Assembly: GCA_949297015.1 (NCBI GenBank)
Contig: CASFRF010000045.1
Coordinates: 1-35,292, forward strand
Length of the DNA: 35,292 nucleotides
Direction: 5' to 3'
DNA from: an uncultured bacterium
GTDB taxonomy: Bacteria; Verrucomicrobiota; Lentisphaeria; Victivallales; Victivallaceae
Position numbers and translations under genes: made by a program. Position 1 is the first letter of the stretch. Each line of letters begins with the position of its first letter. The notes below the pieces were generated by a model. The model did not search any database, was not told the DNA's origin, and worked only from the letters and a program-made list of their open reading frames with translations. Positions 22,816 to 31,137 of the stretch are shown here, one piece after another.

Positions 22816-22843
22816 TTGCATTTTCCGCCGACCATGCTATATT
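22816..22843 (+). promoter_or_regulatory. Sigma70-type promoter for the nitroreductase gene
   Basis: -35 TTGCAT (22816-22821), 16-base spacer, -10 TATATT (22838-22843) with an extended TG-C just before it. The 10-mer CCATGCTATA recurs in the promoter at 33308-33317. Confidence 0.7.
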
Positions 22844-22871
22844 GCACTCCAATGAAGGAGGGCTTTTGATC

Positions 22872-23396
22872 ATGGAAAATCAGGTTCTGAACAACATCCG
22901 TCAACGGCGCAGCGTGCGCCACTTCGTCCCCGGCAAACGCGTTCCCCGGGAGCAACTGATCGAGCTGGTCAAAGCGGGCATGGCCGCGCCCAGCGCCTGC
23001 AACCGGCAGCCGTGGGCCTTCATCGCCATTGACGACCCGGAAGTGGCCGCGGAACTGGCGGCGATCCATCCGCATGCCGCCTTTTTGCGCGACAGTTCCA
23101 GCGCGATCGCCGTCTGCGGCGATCTGGACCGGGCGCTCACGGAAATTCCCGATTACTGGCTGCAGGACTGCTCGGCGGCCACCGAAAACATTCTGCTGGC
23201 CGCGGAGGCACTCGGACTCGGCGCGGTCTGGTGCGGGGTTCACCCGAATTCGGCCATCGAACCGAAAATCCGCGCGGCGCTCAAACTCCCGGAGCGGATC
23301 ATCCCGCTGAATTTGATCGTACTCGGGTATCCGGCCGGGCAGGAACAGCCCAAGGATAAATTCGATCCGGAGCGGCTGCACTGGCAGCGCTGGTAA
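22872..23396 (+). CDS. Nitroreductase family flavoprotein
   Basis: 174 residues. ATG 22872 has AAGGAGG 10 bases upstream. Family signatures are IRQRRSVRHFVPGKRV (FMN phosphate arginines), AGMAAPSACNRQPWAFIAI, and LAAEALGLGAVWCGVHPN before the C-terminal LNLIVLGYPAGQEQPKDKF. These FMN enzymes reduce nitro, quinone or flavin substrates with NAD(P)H. The short length and CxxxP-type middle suit the small single-domain clade common in gut anaerobes. It is monocistronic: its own promoter precedes it and a strong hairpin terminator follows. Physiological substrate unknown. Confidence 0.93.
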   Translation: MENQVLNNIRQRRSVRHFVPGKRVPREQLIELVKAGMAAPSACNRQPWAFIAIDDPEVAAELAAIHPHAAFLRDSSSAIAVCGDLDRALTEIPDYWLQDCSAATENILLAAEALGLGAVWCGVHPNSAIEPKIRAALKLPERIIPLNLIVLGYPAGQEQPKDKFDPERLHWQRW

Positions 23397-23418
23397 GCGA
23401 GGTCAGGACTCAGCAGTG

Positions 23419-23458
23419 CGCCGCCGTCCGGGAGAATCCGGGCGGCGGCGTTCGTTTT
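23419..23458 (+). terminator. Intrinsic terminator between convergent nitroreductase and GH31 genes
   Basis: A 13-base stem (23419-23431 with 23438-23450, one G-T wobble) with loop GAGAAT, followed by TTCGTTTT. It lies 22 bases after the nitroreductase stop and could partly serve the opposite gene too. Confidence 0.8.
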
Positions 23459-23468
23459 CAACGCCGGT

Positions 23469-25520
23469 TCAGCCCCGGCAGTAGCGCGTCTGCAACTCCG
23501 GCGACAAAGTGCCGTCGGGCGCCACCGTTCCCCAGGCCCCCTGCCCCGACTCAAAGGCCCAAGACACGCCGTCATCGGCGAACAGCCGGGCGGGTTCGGG
23601 GTTCGGACCAAACGTTTTCACCGTCAGGCGATAACGCATGTTCGCCACCACCTTCTCCTCCGGTTCGGCCAGCGGAATGGTCGCGTTTTCGCGGACCAGA
23701 ATCGGCAGGGTGGTCAGCTCCGGACGCAGCAGGACGCTGCCGCGGTGGGCTTTTCCGGTGTAGAAGTCGTACCAGTTCCCCGGCGGCAGCGGAAACTCCA
23801 GCTCGGTCATCCCGGCCCGGAACGGAACGACCAGCAGATCGTTCCCGGCCAGCCAGGCGTAATCGACTCCGCGCAGCGCCTCCTCCTGCGGGTAGTCCAT
23901 GGCCGGCGCCCGGAAGGGCGGAATGCCCTCGAAGTGGTAACGGGCGAAGGCGGCGTACAAATAGGGCAGAAAACGCATCCGCAGCTCCAGACTCTCGCGG
24001 GTCCGGTCCGCCAGTTCCGCCTGCACCTCCGGCGGATAGAGCTCATTTTGCACATTGCGCTCACGCTGCAACTGACGCCAGGGGGGGTGGGGCATCGACC
24101 AGATGTTGAGCAGCATCTGGGGGGCCAGCACCATGGCCTGAAGCCGACGCAGATAATCCTCCCGGCTTTCGGCGTGGCGCAGTTCCGGGGTCCAGAGCAT
24201 TCCGGCAAAGCCCATCGAAGTCACCCCCCGGATGAAGTCGCGATGATCGTAGAGGTCGCTGTAGAGCACGAACGGCTGCGGCGGCGCGAACAAATGCGCG
24301 TTGCGGACGCTGCCGTAGGTCCGGATCCCCGCTTCGCGGCAGGCGCGCTCAATCGTCTGCATATAGAGCGCGCCGAACATCGAGTGCATCTCTTCCCCGT
24401 CGCGGCCGGAGGGAAACTGCGCACACTCCGGGAAGGACCAGGGACTGGCGATGAAGTCGGAATTGTCGCACTCATCGAGCTTGAAGGAACTCACCCCGCG
24501 CGAGGTGAATTGCTCCCGATGGTAATCGGCGAAGCACGTTTCCGCCTCCGGCAGGGTGAAATCCGGGACCAGCCCCTGCCAGACCTTGAAATCTCCGGCG
24601 CAGGAGCTCAGCTGCCGGTACAGCGGCGAACTCGGATGCACAAAGGCATGCTCCCAGAGGTTCACCCGGAACCCAAGCTCCTTCAACTCATCCAACAGCT
24701 TCTGCGGCTCCGGGAAGCGCTCCGGATGCCAGCGGAAACTGCAGGAGTAGGCCTTGGAGTGCCAGCCGGGCTCCAGCCCCAGCACGTCACAGGGCAGATG
24801 TTCGGCCCGCAGTTCCGCCGCCAGCGCCGCCACCTGCGCCTGATCGCTGGAGCCGCAGGCCCGATAAAAACACCCCAGCCCCCACTCCGGCGGCAGGCAA
24901 CCGCCGCCGCAGAAGAGCACATAGCGACGCACCGCCGCCAGCAGTGTGGGACCGCCAAATACATAAAGGGTAATGCCGCGCGCGGTGGGCAGATCGATCA
25001 CCATCGGTGCGAGATGCTCCCGGGCGGCAGCGTAAAGCGCCTCTTCGGTCAGCAGCACCTTGCTCCTGCGCGATTCGGGAGGCAGTTCCTCCGGCGCGGC
25101 AGCGTCGAACGGCTCATTCCCGCCGCAGTAGAAGGTGGCGTAGCGGGCGGTGTCGAGCATGACCCCGTACCCTGAGCTGGAAAAGTAGAGCGGCGCCGGG
25201 GCGTGACTGTCACCGGTATCGACCGCCGGATCGCTGTTGACCCGGAGCGTCCGTTTCTTCCCGGTGGAGCGCAGACTCTTCAATTGCAGCCCGAGTCCGT
25301 AGATATCCTCGCCGGGTGACATCGGCAGAGTCAGCCGTACGCCGCGCGGCAGCGTCCGGAACTCGATCGCCTCCGGCGCGAAGGGCATTGGGGCCGTTCC
25401 CAGCTCCGCCAGCGCCTCCCGGCGCGGCGGCCGCACATAGCGCTGGGTCGCCGGAGTCCCCGGTTCCGGCGTGCCGAAAGTCAATTTGAATACTCCGGGG
25501 AACAACTCACTCACCGTCAT
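23469..25520 (-). CDS. Glycoside hydrolase family 31 enzyme
   Basis: 683 residues without a signal peptide, so probably cytosolic. GH31 enzymes include alpha-glucosidases, alpha-xylosidases and related hydrolases or lyases. An N-terminal beta-sandwich (about 1-200, GEDIYGLGLQ) precedes the (beta/alpha)8 barrel: LPPEWGLGCFYRACGS near 210, LGLEPGWHS near 248, the nucleophile Asp349 in SSFKLDECDNSD, and a likely acid/base Asp near 422 in LYSDLYDHRDF, then GMLWTPELRHA. A C-terminal sandwich with LVVPFRAG and DGVSWAFE ends it. ATG 25520 has AAGGAG upstream within the overlapping HNH gene. Substrate is not predictable; WTPE in place of the usual DxGGF after the barrel strand marks a divergent subgroup. 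Confidence 0.9.
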   Translation of the reverse strand: MTVSELFPGVFKLTFGTPEPGTPATQRYVRPPRREALAELGTAPMPFAPEAIEFRTLPRGVRLTLPMSPGEDIYGLGLQLKSLRSTGKKRTLRVNSDPAVDTGDSHAPAPLYFSSSGYGVMLDTARYATFYCGGNEPFDAAAPEELPPESRRSKVLLTEEALYAAAREHLAPMVIDLPTARGITLYVFGGPTLLAAVRRYVLFCGGGCLPPEWGLGCFYRACGSSDQAQVAALAAELRAEHLPCDVLGLEPGWHSKAYSCSFRWHPERFPEPQKLLDELKELGFRVNLWEHAFVHPSSPLYRQLSSCAGDFKVWQGLVPDFTLPEAETCFADYHREQFTSRGVSSFKLDECDNSDFIASPWSFPECAQFPSGRDGEEMHSMFGALYMQTIERACREAGIRTYGSVRNAHLFAPPQPFVLYSDLYDHRDFIRGVTSMGFAGMLWTPELRHAESREDYLRRLQAMVLAPQMLLNIWSMPHPPWRQLQRERNVQNELYPPEVQAELADRTRESLELRMRFLPYLYAAFARYHFEGIPPFRAPAMDYPQEEALRGVDYAWLAGNDLLVVPFRAGMTELEFPLPPGNWYDFYTGKAHRGSVLLRPELTTLPILVRENATIPLAEPEEKVVANMRYRLTVKTFGPNPEPARLFADDGVSWAFESGQGAWGTVAPDGTLSPELQTRYCRG

Positions 25521-25827
25521 GGCCGGACTCCTTTTTCCGCTCCTCCTCCCGGCGCAGAATCAGCTCGGCCGGAGTGAGATATTTCTTTTCCGCATTGCAG
25601 CGGCGGCAGCACACCACCAGGTTGCCCCGGGTGCTCCGGCCGCCGCGGGCTACCGGAATCAGATGATCGAGCGTCAACTCCGAAGCCGGGAAGTGGCCGC
25701 CGCAGAAGTGGCAGATTCCCTTCCGGAACAACTCCTGAAAATAGGCGGTCTTCCTCAGCTCCCGGGCCTTTGCCCGCTCCCGGGCGATATGCCGGGGATC
25801 CGCTTCGATCTCGATCCAGTCATCCAT
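25507..25827 (-). CDS. Small HNH endonuclease-domain protein
   Basis: 106 residues from ATG 25827, or 108 from TTG 25833, which sits 7 bases after GGAGG. The ORF extends further upstream but into a hairpin. The HNH/zinc core is ICHFCGGHF (first Cys pair), LTLDHLIPVARGG with the catalytic DH, then N-L-V-V-C-C-R-R-C-N-A-E-K with the second Cys pair and Asn. A basic helix precedes it (RHIARERAKARELRK). Such free-standing McrA-like HNH proteins are found in nucleases, toxins and repair factors; nothing nearby is a restriction, phage or toxin gene. Its end overlaps the GH31 start by 14 bases, so the two are translationally coupled. Role unknown. Confidence 0.85.
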   Translation of the reverse strand: MDDWIEIEADPRHIARERAKARELRKTAYFQELFRKGICHFCGGHFPASELTLDHLIPVARGGRSTRGNLVVCCRRCNAEKKYLTPAELILRREEERKKESGHDGE

Positions 25828-25838
25828 CTTCAACAGAC

Positions 25839-25880
25839 GGCCTCCGGTACGGCAGTATGACCGCACCGGAGGCCCTTTTT
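25839..25880. terminator. Hairpin after hydA, overlapping the HNH ribosome site
   Basis: GGCCTCCGGT (25839-25848) and ACCGGAGGCC (25865-25874) form a perfect 10-base stem with a 16-base loop. On the plus strand CTTTTT follows; on the minus strand, the direction of hydA, no T-run follows. The GGAGG used for the HNH start is in its minus-strand 3' arm. Confidence 0.6.
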
Positions 25881-25888
25881 CCCGGCGT

Positions 25889-27901
25889 TTACTTCTCGTT
25901 CAATTCCTGCTGACAGGCCTCCAGCACCGTCGCAACCGGCGTCCCGGCGGCGAAGGTCAGCGTGCCGAGCGTCGCTTCGCCGTCCTTTGCCGGATCGGGC
26001 GTGAACGCCGCCAAGAGTTCCACCCGATCGTTCAGGTTCTGCTGGACCAGGAAGTCGCTGATCGCTCCGATCAATGCCTTCCCCTGCTCCGAGCCGGAAC
26101 GGGTCGAGCAGCTCACGCAGATCGAAAGCTCCACCTCGCCGCTGCCGCGCATGATCGGAAGCTTGGCGTTGAACAGCTGCTCCCGGTTGACATACCGGGT
26201 GTGCAGCCACTCGTGCGCCTCGTGCGAACCGGGCGCGCCACCGAGATTTTCCGCATAGCAACGTGCCACCTCGGTATTCTCCTGCGGCTTCTGGAACTCA
26301 CGCGCCTTGTCGTCGCGATAGAGGCCGTCCGCCCGCTTGGTCCGGAATTCGTCATCGTTCGAGATCGGCTGTCCGCCGCCGGCCACGCAGCCGCCCGGAC
26401 AGGCCATCACTTCGATGAAATCGTACTCCACCCGGCCGGACTTGAGATCCTCCAGCAGCGCCCGTGCATTGCCGAGACCATGAACGATGGCCAGGCGCAG
26501 CTTCTTGCCGTCGACCACCACCACCGCCTCCTTGCGCGGCGCCAGCCCCCGCACGCTGGAGAAATTCACATCCTCCAGCGGCTTGCCGCTGATCTTCTCC
26601 GCCGCGAAGCGCAACGCCGCCTCCATCACGCCGCCGGTCGCGCCGAAGATCACGCCGCCGCCGGTCGCCATGCCGAACGGCACATCGAAATCCTCGGGCT
26701 TCACCTTCTTCAGGTTGATTCCCATCGATTCGAGCATCTGGGCGGCCTCGATGGTAGTCAGCACATAGTCCACATCCGGGCGCCCGTCATGCCGGAACTT
26801 CGGCAGCTGTGCCTCGAACTTCTTGGCGGTACAGGGCATGATGGAAACCACCACCAGGTCCTCCGGCTTCACGTTCAGCGCCGCGGGCAGCGTCTTCCGG
26901 GCCACCGCGCCGAAGATCTGCTGCGGCGAGCGGGTGCTCGAAACCTGCGGCAGGAACTCCGGATAGAAGGTCTCGACAAACTTGACCCAGCCCGGGCAGC
27001 AGCTGGTGAACATCGGCAGCGCGCCGTGGTTCTGAATCCGCTCCAGCAGCTCGGTGCCCTCCTCGAAAATCGTCATATCCGCGGCGTAGCAGGTGTCGTA
27101 GATCTGATCGAACCCCATCAGCCGCAGCGCGCCGACCATCCGCCGGTCGACGTTGTCGCCGGGTTCAAACCCGAACCGCTCGCCCAGCGCCACCCGGACC
27201 GCCGGCGCGATCTGCACAACCACCTTCTTGGAGGGATCGTGAATCGCCGCCCAGACCTTGTCGCGATCGGACTTGGGCACGATCGCTCCGGTCGGGCACA
27301 CCGCCGCGCACTGTCCGCAGTTCACGCACTCGACCTGATTCAGATTCTGGTCAAACGCCGGCACCACCCGGGCGTTGGCGCCGCGCCCGGCGAAGTCGAG
27401 CGCGCCGACGGTCTGCACCTCGGAGCAGACCCGGACGCAGTCGCCACAGAGCACGCACTTGTTCGGATCGCGCACCAGCGACGGCGAGGAGTCGTCGATC
27501 GGGCTGACCTTCTCCCGCTGCTTGAACCGCACCTCGGTCACGCCGAGCTGACGGGCCAGATCCTGCAAGGTGCAGTTGGCGCTGCGCTCGCAGCTCGGGC
27601 ACTCCCGGTGGTGATTCGCCAGCAGCAGCTCGATGTTGATCTTGCGCAGCGCGTGCAGCTGCTTGTTGTCGGTCTCGATGCGCATGCCGGGCTCCGGCCG
27701 GGTCGAGCAGGAGGCCATGATCCCCTTGCCCTCCACCTGAACCAGGCACAACCGACAGGCGCCGTAGATCGACAGTTTGGACCGGTAACAGAAGGTCGGA
27801 ATGGTGATTCCGGTCTTACGGATCAGCTCGAGCAGGTTGCGCTCGCCGGCGATTTCCACCTCGCGACCATTGACGAATAAGGTATTGTTGCTATCGCTCA
27901 T
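25889..27901 (-). CDS. hydA: [FeFe] hydrogenase catalytic subunit (HydA)
   Basis: 670 residues from ATG 27901, the first ATG in frame. N-terminal [2Fe-2S] domain with CYRSKLSIYGACRLC and CSTRP; the His-ligated cluster motif HHRECPSCERSANC near 95; two [4Fe-4S] motifs, CVLCGDCVRVC and CVNCGQCAAVCP. H-cluster signatures are complete: L1 TSCCPGW, L2 MPCTAKKFEAQ, and L3 EVMACPGGCVAGGGQP. It reduces protons to H2 (or oxidises H2). With HydB and HydC it forms the soluble NADH-dependent, probably electron-bifurcating trimer known from Thermotoga and relatives. The last 90 residues carry an extra CVSC motif in a possible thioredoxin-like ferredoxin domain. It is the last hyd gene of the rex-hydC-hydB-hydA order. 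Confidence 0.97.
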   Translation of the reverse strand: MSDSNNTLFVNGREVEIAGERNLLELIRKTGITIPTFCYRSKLSIYGACRLCLVQVEGKGIMASCSTRPEPGMRIETDNKQLHALRKINIELLLANHHRECPSCERSANCTLQDLARQLGVTEVRFKQREKVSPIDDSSPSLVRDPNKCVLCGDCVRVCSEVQTVGALDFAGRGANARVVPAFDQNLNQVECVNCGQCAAVCPTGAIVPKSDRDKVWAAIHDPSKKVVVQIAPAVRVALGERFGFEPGDNVDRRMVGALRLMGFDQIYDTCYAADMTIFEEGTELLERIQNHGALPMFTSCCPGWVKFVETFYPEFLPQVSSTRSPQQIFGAVARKTLPAALNVKPEDLVVVSIMPCTAKKFEAQLPKFRHDGRPDVDYVLTTIEAAQMLESMGINLKKVKPEDFDVPFGMATGGGVIFGATGGVMEAALRFAAEKISGKPLEDVNFSSVRGLAPRKEAVVVVDGKKLRLAIVHGLGNARALLEDLKSGRVEYDFIEVMACPGGCVAGGGQPISNDDEFRTKRADGLYRDDKAREFQKPQENTEVARCYAENLGGAPGSHEAHEWLHTRYVNREQLFNAKLPIMRGSGEVELSICVSCSTRSGSEQGKALIGAISDFLVQQNLNDRVELLAAFTPDPAKDGEATLGTLTFAAGTPVATVLEACQQELNEK

Positions 27902-27923
27902 CTTTCTCGTTTCCCCGTTCAGA

Positions 27924-29822
27924 TTAGAGACCAATCACCGCGCCGAACTTACACGCCGCCTTGCAGGCGCCGCACTTGATGCATTTGTTGATGTCGATGA
28001 CATGCACTTCGCGGACTTTCCCGGTGATCGCGCCGGCCGGACACTTGCGGGCGCAGGCGGTACAACCCTTGCACTTGGCCGGATCGATCTCCGGACGGGC
28101 CAGCGCCTTGCACTCGCCGGTCGGGCAAATCTTCTTGAACACATGCGACTCGTACTCGTCGCGGAAGTAGCGCAGCGTCGACAGTACCGGGTTCGGCGCG
28201 GTCTTGCCCAGACCGCAGAGCGATCCGGCCTGCACCGCCTTGGCGGTCTCTTCGAGCAGCTCCAGCGTGTGGCGGTCGGCCCGGCCTTCGATGATGTCGT
28301 CGAGCATGGCGAGCATCTGCTTGGTCCCCTCGCGGCAGGGCACGCACTTGCCGCAGGATTCGTTCTGGGTGAACTGCATGAAGAACCGCGCGATCTTGAT
28401 CATGCAGGTCTCCTTGTTCATCACCACCAGACCGCCGGATCCGACCATGGCCCCGACCGACTTCAGCGAATCGAAGTCCATCGGCAGATCCAGCATCTCC
28501 GGCGTCAGACAGCCGCCGGAAGGGCCGCCGATCTGCACAGCCTTGAAATCCTCGCCGGTGACCTTGCCCTGATTGTTGGTCACGCCGCCGCCGATGTTGT
28601 AGACGATTTCCCGCAGCGTGGTCCCGAACGGCACTTCAATCAAGCCGGTGTTGGCCACGTGCCCGGTCAAGGCGAAGGTCTTGGTTCCCGGGGATTTTTC
28701 GGTACCGACCGCCTTGTAGGCCGCCGGCCCCTCCCGGAAGATGAAGGGCAGCGAAGCGAGCGTCTCGACGTTGTTGATCACCGTCGGCTTGCCCCACAAT
28801 CCGCTCTGGGCCGGGAACGGCGGTTTCGGCCGCGGCATGCCGCGCTTGCCTTCGATCGAAGCCAGCAGCGCGGTCTCCTCGCCGCAGACGAAGGCGCCCG
28901 CGCCCTCCATCACATGGACCCGGAACGAGAAATCGGTTCCGAACAGATTCTCGCCGAGGACTCCGGCCTTCTCCGCGTCGGCCACCGCCGCGCGCATCCG
29001 CTCCACCGCCAGCGGGTACTCGGCGCGGACGTAAACGTATCCCTCGTCGGCGCCGATGCCGCGGGCGGCGATCATCATGCCCTCGAGCACCGAGTGGGGA
29101 TTGCCCTCCATCACCGACCGGTCCATGAAGGCGCCGGGGTCGCCCTCGTCGCCGTTGCAGACCACATACTTTTTCTCATTCTGGCTGGCCAGCGTGAACT
29201 TCCACTTGAGTCCGGTCGGGAACCCGCCGCCGCCGCGGCCGCGCAGTCCCGATTCGATGGCGGTCTGGCAGACCTCTTCCGGGGTCATTTCGGTGATCGC
29301 CTTGCGGGCGCCGAAATAGCCACCGCGGGCGATGTACTCCTCGACGCTGCCCGGCTCGATCATGCAGTTGGCCAGCGTCACGCGCTTCTGACGGTTGTAG
29401 AACGGAATCTCCGCATTGCCCCGGCAATGGCAACCGTCCTTGGCATTGGTGTAGAGCAGACGCTCGATCAGCTCGCCCTTGACCAGCGTGCGGCTGACGA
29501 TCTCGGGCACGTCCGAAACCTTGACCTTGATGTACAGGATGTGCTCCGGCTCGATGTGCATCAGCGGCCCCATCTGACAGAAGCCCTGACAGCCGCTCTT
29601 GGAAATATAGGTATTCTCCCCCTCTTCCTTGAGCTCCACCGCCGCGTCCACGCCGATGGCGGCCAGTTCCTTGAGCAGCGCGGCGCGCACCTCCAGCGAG
29701 CCGTTGGCCACGCAACCGGTCCCGGCGCAGAGGATGATCCGGCGCTTGACCTGCTTGGCTTTTCTGTCGTATTCGGCGGCAATCCGTTCCAAATCTACCA
29801 CGTTTTTCATGCTTTCACTCAT
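27924..29822 (-). CDS. hydB: NADH-linked hydrogenase flavoprotein subunit (HydB, NuoF-like)
   Basis: 632 residues. A thioredoxin-like [2Fe-2S] domain starts it (Cys32, Cys37, Cys78 and Cys82 in LCAGTGCVAN and SGCQGFCQMG). The NuoF core shows LRGRGGGGFPTGLKW for NADH/FMN binding, CNGDEGDPGAFMDRS, and the cluster loop ESCGKCVPCREGTKQM. Two C-terminal [4Fe-4S] motifs follow, CKGCTACARKCPAGAI and CIKCGACKAACKFGAV. It exchanges electrons between NADH and the cluster chain of HydA, possibly with ferredoxin. It lies 22 bases before hydA and 12 after hydC. ATG 29822 is used; ATG 29810 is an alternative. The length and domain order match HydB of bifurcating hydrogenases. Confidence 0.96.
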   Translation of the reverse strand: MSESMKNVVDLERIAAEYDRKAKQVKRRIILCAGTGCVANGSLEVRAALLKELAAIGVDAAVELKEEGENTYISKSGCQGFCQMGPLMHIEPEHILYIKVKVSDVPEIVSRTLVKGELIERLLYTNAKDGCHCRGNAEIPFYNRQKRVTLANCMIEPGSVEEYIARGGYFGARKAITEMTPEEVCQTAIESGLRGRGGGGFPTGLKWKFTLASQNEKKYVVCNGDEGDPGAFMDRSVMEGNPHSVLEGMMIAARGIGADEGYVYVRAEYPLAVERMRAAVADAEKAGVLGENLFGTDFSFRVHVMEGAGAFVCGEETALLASIEGKRGMPRPKPPFPAQSGLWGKPTVINNVETLASLPFIFREGPAAYKAVGTEKSPGTKTFALTGHVANTGLIEVPFGTTLREIVYNIGGGVTNNQGKVTGEDFKAVQIGGPSGGCLTPEMLDLPMDFDSLKSVGAMVGSGGLVVMNKETCMIKIARFFMQFTQNESCGKCVPCREGTKQMLAMLDDIIEGRADRHTLELLEETAKAVQAGSLCGLGKTAPNPVLSTLRYFRDEYESHVFKKICPTGECKALARPEIDPAKCKGCTACARKCPAGAITGKVREVHVIDINKCIKCGACKAACKFGAVIGL

Positions 29823-29834
29823 TCCCGATTGAGG

Positions 29835-30344
29835 TTAGTTCGCTTTTTCCGCGGCGCGCAGCTGATCCACCAGCTGGCAGGCCAGTTCCGGCGTGGCCTG
29901 ACCATGGACTTCGCCGTCCACCACCATCACCGGCGCCAGACCGCAGGCTCCGAGACAGCTCACGGTCTCGACCGTGAACAACAGATCGTCGGAGGTGTTC
30001 TTGTCGCCGAAAAGTTCCAGCTTGCTGTACAGCGCGTTCAGAATGCCGTGCGATTTCTTGACGTGGCAGGCGGTGCCGTCGCAGAGCCGGAAGACGTGCT
30101 TGCCTTTGGGCGTCAGAGAGAAGTGCGCATAGAACGTGGCCACGCCGTACACCCGCGAGGCCGGAACACCGAGCGCGTCCGCGACGTAGGCGATCATATC
30201 GCGCGAGAGGTATTTGTAAACCTCCTGAATCTCCTGAAGAATCGGAATCAACCGGGCTTCCTGACGACCGTTCTTCTCCAGGATCCGGTTCACCTCAGCC
30301 AGATGATCGATCATCGACTGGGTTTTTTCGATACTGCTCTGCAT
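29835..30344 (-). CDS. hydC: Hydrogenase subunit HydC (NuoE-like [2Fe-2S] protein)
   Basis: 169 residues. ATG 30344 is set by AGGAGG a few bases upstream; a longer ORF to 30380 is unsupported. N-terminal helical part (LIPILQEIQEVYKYLSRDM) and VYGVATFYAHFSL are NuoE signatures. The thioredoxin-like domain holds one [2Fe-2S] cluster on Cys88, Cys93, Cys130 and Cys134 (LCDGTACHVK and SCLGACGLAP). It completes the HydABC trimer and should dock on HydB's NuoF core. It is first of the three hyd genes and follows rex by 58 bases. Confidence 0.95.
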   Translation of the reverse strand: MQSSIEKTQSMIDHLAEVNRILEKNGRQEARLIPILQEIQEVYKYLSRDMIAYVADALGVPASRVYGVATFYAHFSLTPKGKHVFRLCDGTACHVKKSHGILNALYSKLELFGDKNTSDDLLFTVETVSCLGACGLAPVMVVDGEVHGQATPELACQLVDQLRAAEKAN

Positions 30345-30368
30345 GTTTCCTCCTGCTCTCTCGGTTAG

Positions 30369-30397
30369 GGTATATTCCAAACATTCAATGTCGTCAC
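30369..30397 (-). promoter_or_regulatory. Possible promoter between rex and hydC
   Basis: On the minus strand GTGACG (30392-30397), 17-base spacer, TATACC (30369-30374), each matching four of six consensus bases. The hyd genes may instead be read through from the rex promoter. Confidence 0.3.
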
Positions 30398-30402
30398 GCC
30401 GC

Positions 30403-31059
30403 CTACTGCAGATATTCCTCGCCCCGGGCCGCCTGCCGGTGCATTTTGACCGACAACACCGCCAGCCCGCCGGCGATCACCTCGCGCTGCACGATCACCT
30501 CTTCCGGGGTTTTCAAACTCACGTTCGCAAAATTCCAGATCGCCTTGACCCCCCCGGCCACCATGGCGTCGGCCACCTCCTGCGCACAGGCCGCGGGCAC
30601 GCAGATAATGCCGATGGCAATCGCGTGTTCCCGGATAAAGTCCGCAAGAGTCGCCACATCCCGGACCACCCGGCCGTGAACGGTGCTGCCGATCCGGGCG
30701 GGCGAGGCATCGAAGGCGGTGACGATCTTCAGCCCGCACTCCTCGAACCCCTCGTAGCCCAGCAGCGCGCTGCCCAGCGAACCGGCGCCCACCAGCACCG
30801 CCTCGGAGACGCTGTTCCATTGCAGATAGCGGCGGATCGCCTCGATCAACTCGCCGACCTGATACCCGACGCCCGGCTGCCCGGTCACCCCGGTGGCCGC
30901 CAGATCCTTGCGGATCACGATCTCCGCCAGGTTCATGTAGCGCGCCAGCTCCGGAGTCGCCACAATCGTGAGCCCGGCCTTCTGCATCTCCGTCAATTTG
31001 TGAAGATAGGTCGGCAGCCGCCGGATGGTCGGCAGTTTCTGCACTTTCTGTCTGGACAT
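30403..31059 (-). CDS. rex: Redox-sensing transcriptional repressor Rex
   Basis: 218 residues. Rex senses NADH/NAD+ and represses fermentation and hydrogenase genes when NADH is low. The N-terminal winged helix has LPTYLHKLTEMQKAG and the recognition segment EIVIRKDLAATG. The NADH-binding Rossmann domain has VLVGAGSLGSALLGYEGF, and VPAACAQEVADAMVAGGVKAIWNFA is the conserved C-terminal part. ATG 31059 is chosen for CGGAG about 8 bases upstream. It lies directly upstream of hydCBA on the same strand, so it most likely controls them and itself. The promoter is at 31109-31137. Confidence 0.95.
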   Translation of the reverse strand: MSRQKVQKLPTIRRLPTYLHKLTEMQKAGLTIVATPELARYMNLAEIVIRKDLAATGVTGQPGVGYQVGELIEAIRRYLQWNSVSEAVLVGAGSLGSALLGYEGFEECGLKIVTAFDASPARIGSTVHGRVVRDVATLADFIREHAIAIGIICVPAACAQEVADAMVAGGVKAIWNFANVSLKTPEEVIVQREVIAGGLAVLSVKMHRQAARGEEYLQ

Positions 31060-31108
31060 AGTCCGACTCCGCAAATTCCCTCGTTACTTTTTTATCTAGC
31101 CAATTGAC

Positions 31109-31137
31109 ACTATACAGCAGATCCGGTCAAATTGCAA
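31109..31137 (-). promoter_or_regulatory. Sigma70-type promoter for rex (and hydCBA)
   Basis: On the minus strand -35 TTGCAA (31132-31137), 17-base spacer, -10 TATAGT (31109-31114). An imperfect inverted repeat, TTGTGA-N9-TTGCAA on the minus strand (31132-31152), covers the -35 and resembles a Rex site with the wrong spacing. Confidence 0.65.

Noticed and set aside
26201..27880. 559-codon plus-strand frame opposite hydA
   Set aside because: Antisense of the conserved H-cluster gene; no motif or ribosome site.
27801..30368. 855-codon open frame on the plus strand opposite hydB and hydC
   Set aside because: It mirrors strongly conserved hyd genes, has an His/Arg/Gly-heavy, domain-free translation, and is a by-product of high GC codon use.
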